The translations under genes were made by a program, and so were the position numbers. The notes below the pieces were generated by a model. It had not been told where the DNA came from, ran no database searches, and saw only the letters and a program-made list of their open reading frames with translations. This document shows positions 5,103 through 6,652 of a stretch of 6,652 nt of DNA, in pieces; positions within the stretch are counted from its first letter, which is position 1, and each line of letters begins with the position of its first letter. The stretch spans positions 1-6,652 of the forward strand of contig WGAA01000207.1 in the NCBI GenBank assembly GCA_015489285.1, written 5' to 3'. This stretch comes from Anaerolineae bacterium (GTDB lineage: Bacteria > Chloroflexota > Anaerolineae > JAADDB01).

Positions 5103-5615
5103 TCACCGGGGTTCCAAATTGTACGTCAGGCGGTAGAGCAACCATCGTCCCTGCCGTTTGACCAGCTCCCAGCGGTCGCCACCGGGAGCGACCTCACTGC
5201 CGATGCGGGTCGTGCTCGTCACCACCGCGTGGTCCCCCTCGACGCGGATGTGCAAGTCCGGGTGGGCCACCAGGCCCGGATTTCCGGGGAAGACCAGGTG
5301 CACATACCGCTGGTAGATCGCGTCCTTCCCCCGCCACACCGCGTCATCCGAGGGATCGTCCGGGGTGTGACGGGCATCCCGGATCTCCCCATCCTCGGCC
5401 CACAAGCTCATGAGCAGGGTGATGTCCTGGGTGGCCACACCGCGGGCCTCGGCCTGGAGCACCGCCTCAACGGCCGCCCGGTCGTCCAGGCCCCAGCCGA
5501 CGGGGGTGGGGGTGGGCGTGCCGCCAGAGCGGTGGCAACCGACGAGGAACATCATCAGGAAAAGGAACAAAAGAGGCCCGGGCCGCAAGGGCCCGGGCGT
5601 TCGTGACCGCATCAT
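5103..5615 (-). CDS. Lipoprotein with SnoaL/NTF2-like (DUF4440-type) domain
   Basis: A 170-residue predicted lipoprotein. Arg-rich residues 1-11 and a hydrophobic stretch (14-24) lead to the lipobox LVGC, with Cys27 as the lipidated residue. A short TPTPTP linker follows, typical of exported Chloroflexota proteins. Residues about 44-168 look like an NTF2/SnoaL-type cone: AVEAVLQAEARGVATQDITLLMSLWAEDGEI, then WRGKDAIYQRY, and a C-terminal strand pair ending RQGRWLLYRLTYN. Such domains bind small ligands or act as enzymes in other families; I see no residue set that defines a reaction. The first ATG lies 3 nt after the stop of the upstream DUF3048 gene; a GGAGG sits inside that gene's end, and a second ATG follows directly. 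It converges on the slipin gene with a 9-nt gap. Confidence 0.82.
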   Translation of the reverse strand: MMRSRTPGPLRPGPLLFLFLMMFLVGCHRSGGTPTPTPVGWGLDDRAAVEAVLQAEARGVATQDITLLMSLWAEDGEIRDARHTPDDPSDDAVWRGKDAIYQRYVHLVFPGNPGLVAHPDLHIRVEGDHAVVTSTTRIGSEVAPGGDRWELVKRQGRWLLYRLTYNLEPR

Positions 5616-5618
5616 CCC

Positions 5619-6652
5619 TCACGATCCTCCACTGACCTGCACATCGTAATTCAAGGGCACGAACTCAATCCACGTCCGGCCGGGCTTGAAGGGGAAAGGT
5701 CGGCCGTCCATGTCCAGGTACTCGGTCATCTGATAGCGATCCGTGTGGCGCCAGCGCGCTCGGTACCAGCGACCGTCGCGGAAAATCCACGCCTCCCCCT
5801 CTCCGTCCAAATAGATGCGGATACCGCGAGACCCGGCCGAATCCTCGATCATGTCCGTGTTCTCGTGTTTCGCAAAGTGAACGACCACGTTGCTCACCGC
5901 GATGATCTGCTTGTCCGCCCGGTCCACGTGGGGTTCCCCGCGCACGTACCGCTCGTACTGCCCCGTCTGCGCGTTGTACTTCCACGTCACTTGGCAGCAC
6001 TTGGGATAGGGGATGACGATCTGCGTGGCCGGCTGCCCTCCGGGTGGTGGGGTCTCCTGGAAGTAGAACCCGCGCAGGGGGACGGCCTTTTCCCAACCGT
6101 GGGCCCGGAGGTACGCCCGAGTTTTCTGCAGGTTGACCGACTTGCTTCCCCGCCAGTCGTACTCCGGGTGCGTGGTGAAGATGCTCGGATGATAGTACTC
6201 ATCCAGGTCGATGAAATCCTCGCCCGCGTCGCGCGCCTGCTTCAGGCGGAAGCGGATGCCATCGCTGGCTCCCGAATGCACCAGCGCCGCGTGGTACTCC
6301 CGAGCCAGGGCAATGCTGACCAGGCGGGCACTGCGGACGGGCCACACCTTGACCGGGTCCCGGCTGAGGAAGACGCCGGTGATGCGCGTCATAAAGGAGT
6401 GAATCACCTCCGGATGCTGCGGGTCCATGAGGCTATCGATGAGCTCTTCGTATATGACGTCAGCCTGGTTCAGGCCGATCTGTGGTCGGATTTTCGGGTC
6501 GTTGCCGATGCGCACGTGAATGGGTCGCCGTTTCAGGACCGCGGGGTCGGGCACGACCTGTCCTGTTAGGGGGTTCACGTTATCCGGCCGGGGAGGCAGG
6601 GGCACGGGCGTCGCGGCTGCCCACGTGGGCGTGGGGGCCGAGGGCGAAGGCG
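5619..6652 (-). CDS. DUF3048 (YerB-like) protein, 5' end outside the window
   Basis: The frame stays open to the window edge at 6652, so the N-terminus is missing; 343 residues are visible. The first residues are Pro/Ser/Thr/Ala-rich, like the linker after a signal peptide or lipobox. The GTG at 6605-6603 is therefore probably an internal valine, not the start. Counting from that valine, family marks are NPLTG (11-15), RPQIGL (40-45), ADVIYEEL (48-55), PVRSAR (89-94), VHSGAS (109-114) and, in the C-terminal domain, SNVVVHF (238-244), a GEGEAWIFRDGRWYRARW stretch and PGRTWIEFVP (308-317). This matches the two-domain DUF3048 family that includes Bacillus YerB, a predicted lipoprotein of unknown role. 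A Cys-Cys pair is at 203-204. It is probably co-transcribed with the lipoprotein gene 3 nt downstream. Confidence 0.88.
   Translation of the reverse strand, partial: PSPSAPTPTWAAATPVPLPPRPDNVNPLTGQVVPDPAVLKRRPIHVRIGNDPKIRPQIGLNQADVIYEELIDSLMDPQHPEVIHSFMTRITGVFLSRDPVKVWPVRSARLVSIALAREYHAALVHSGASDGIRFRLKQARDAGEDFIDLDEYYHPSIFTTHPEYDWRGSKSVNLQKTRAYLRAHGWEKAVPLRGFYFQETPPPGGQPATQIVIPYPKCCQVTWKYNAQTGQYERYVRGEPHVDRADKQIIAVSNVVVHFAKHENTDMIEDSAGSRGIRIYLDGEGEAWIFRDGRWYRARWRHTDRYQMTEYLDMDGRPFPFKPGRTWIEFVPLNYDVQVSGGS

Noticed and set aside
5094..5111. Bidirectional terminator between the convergent slipin and lipoprotein genes
   Set aside because: Only a 4-bp CCCC/GGGG stem with no T-run on either side can be drawn; too weak to call.
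5745..6569. Plus-strand open frame (274 codons) opposite the DUF3048 gene
   Set aside because: No domain and no ribosome binding site; the opposite strand encodes a clear DUF3048 protein.

Overview
The window is GC-rich DNA whose gene content suggests a Chloroflexota bacterium, perhaps of the Anaerolineae or a related thermophilic group. This is an inference. It rests on a bacterial isopentenyl phosphate kinase, extracytoplasmic proteins with Thr/Pro linkers, a DUF3048 (YerB-like) lipoprotein-type gene, and an intergenic zone full of heptanucleotide repeats. No rRNA, tRNA or other taxonomic marker is present.

Layout. (1) Positions 1-3036, plus strand: a tight four-gene operon. It holds the 3' part of a beta-sandwich protein, NAD kinase (4-nt ATGA overlap), a B-box-like zinc-finger membrane protein (1-nt gap) and isopentenyl phosphate kinase (6-nt gap). 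(2) Positions 3020-3440: a gene-free repeat zone. It contains five clusters (18 units) of a 7-bp repeat of the type TRACGMR, a long imperfect direct repeat, and a compact element of four consecutive hairpins. The two outer hairpins are inverted copies of one another and differ by compensatory base-pair changes; an outer inverted repeat encloses the set. (3) Positions 3441-3543: a probable promoter and leader for the next operon, with two pairs of short direct repeats, each pair 20 bp apart. (4) Positions 3544-5093, plus strand: an NfeD-family membrane protein and a slipin/stomatin (SPFH) protein, a well-known bacterial and archaeal gene pair. (5) Positions 5103-6652, minus strand: an operon converging on the slipin. 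It holds a DUF3048 protein (5' end outside the window) followed after 3 nt by a small lipoprotein with a SnoaL/NTF2-like domain.

How the genes fit together. The first operon mixes NADP supply (NadK) and isoprenoid supply (IPK makes isopentenyl diphosphate, as in the alternative mevalonate pathway known from Roseiflexus). No direct functional link between them is visible. NfeD and slipin probably form a membrane-microdomain scaffold. The two minus-strand proteins are probably co-translated and exported. The most unusual content is the 3020-3440 repeat zone, which resembles a REP/BIME-like mosaic and also supplies the stop codon of the IPK gene.
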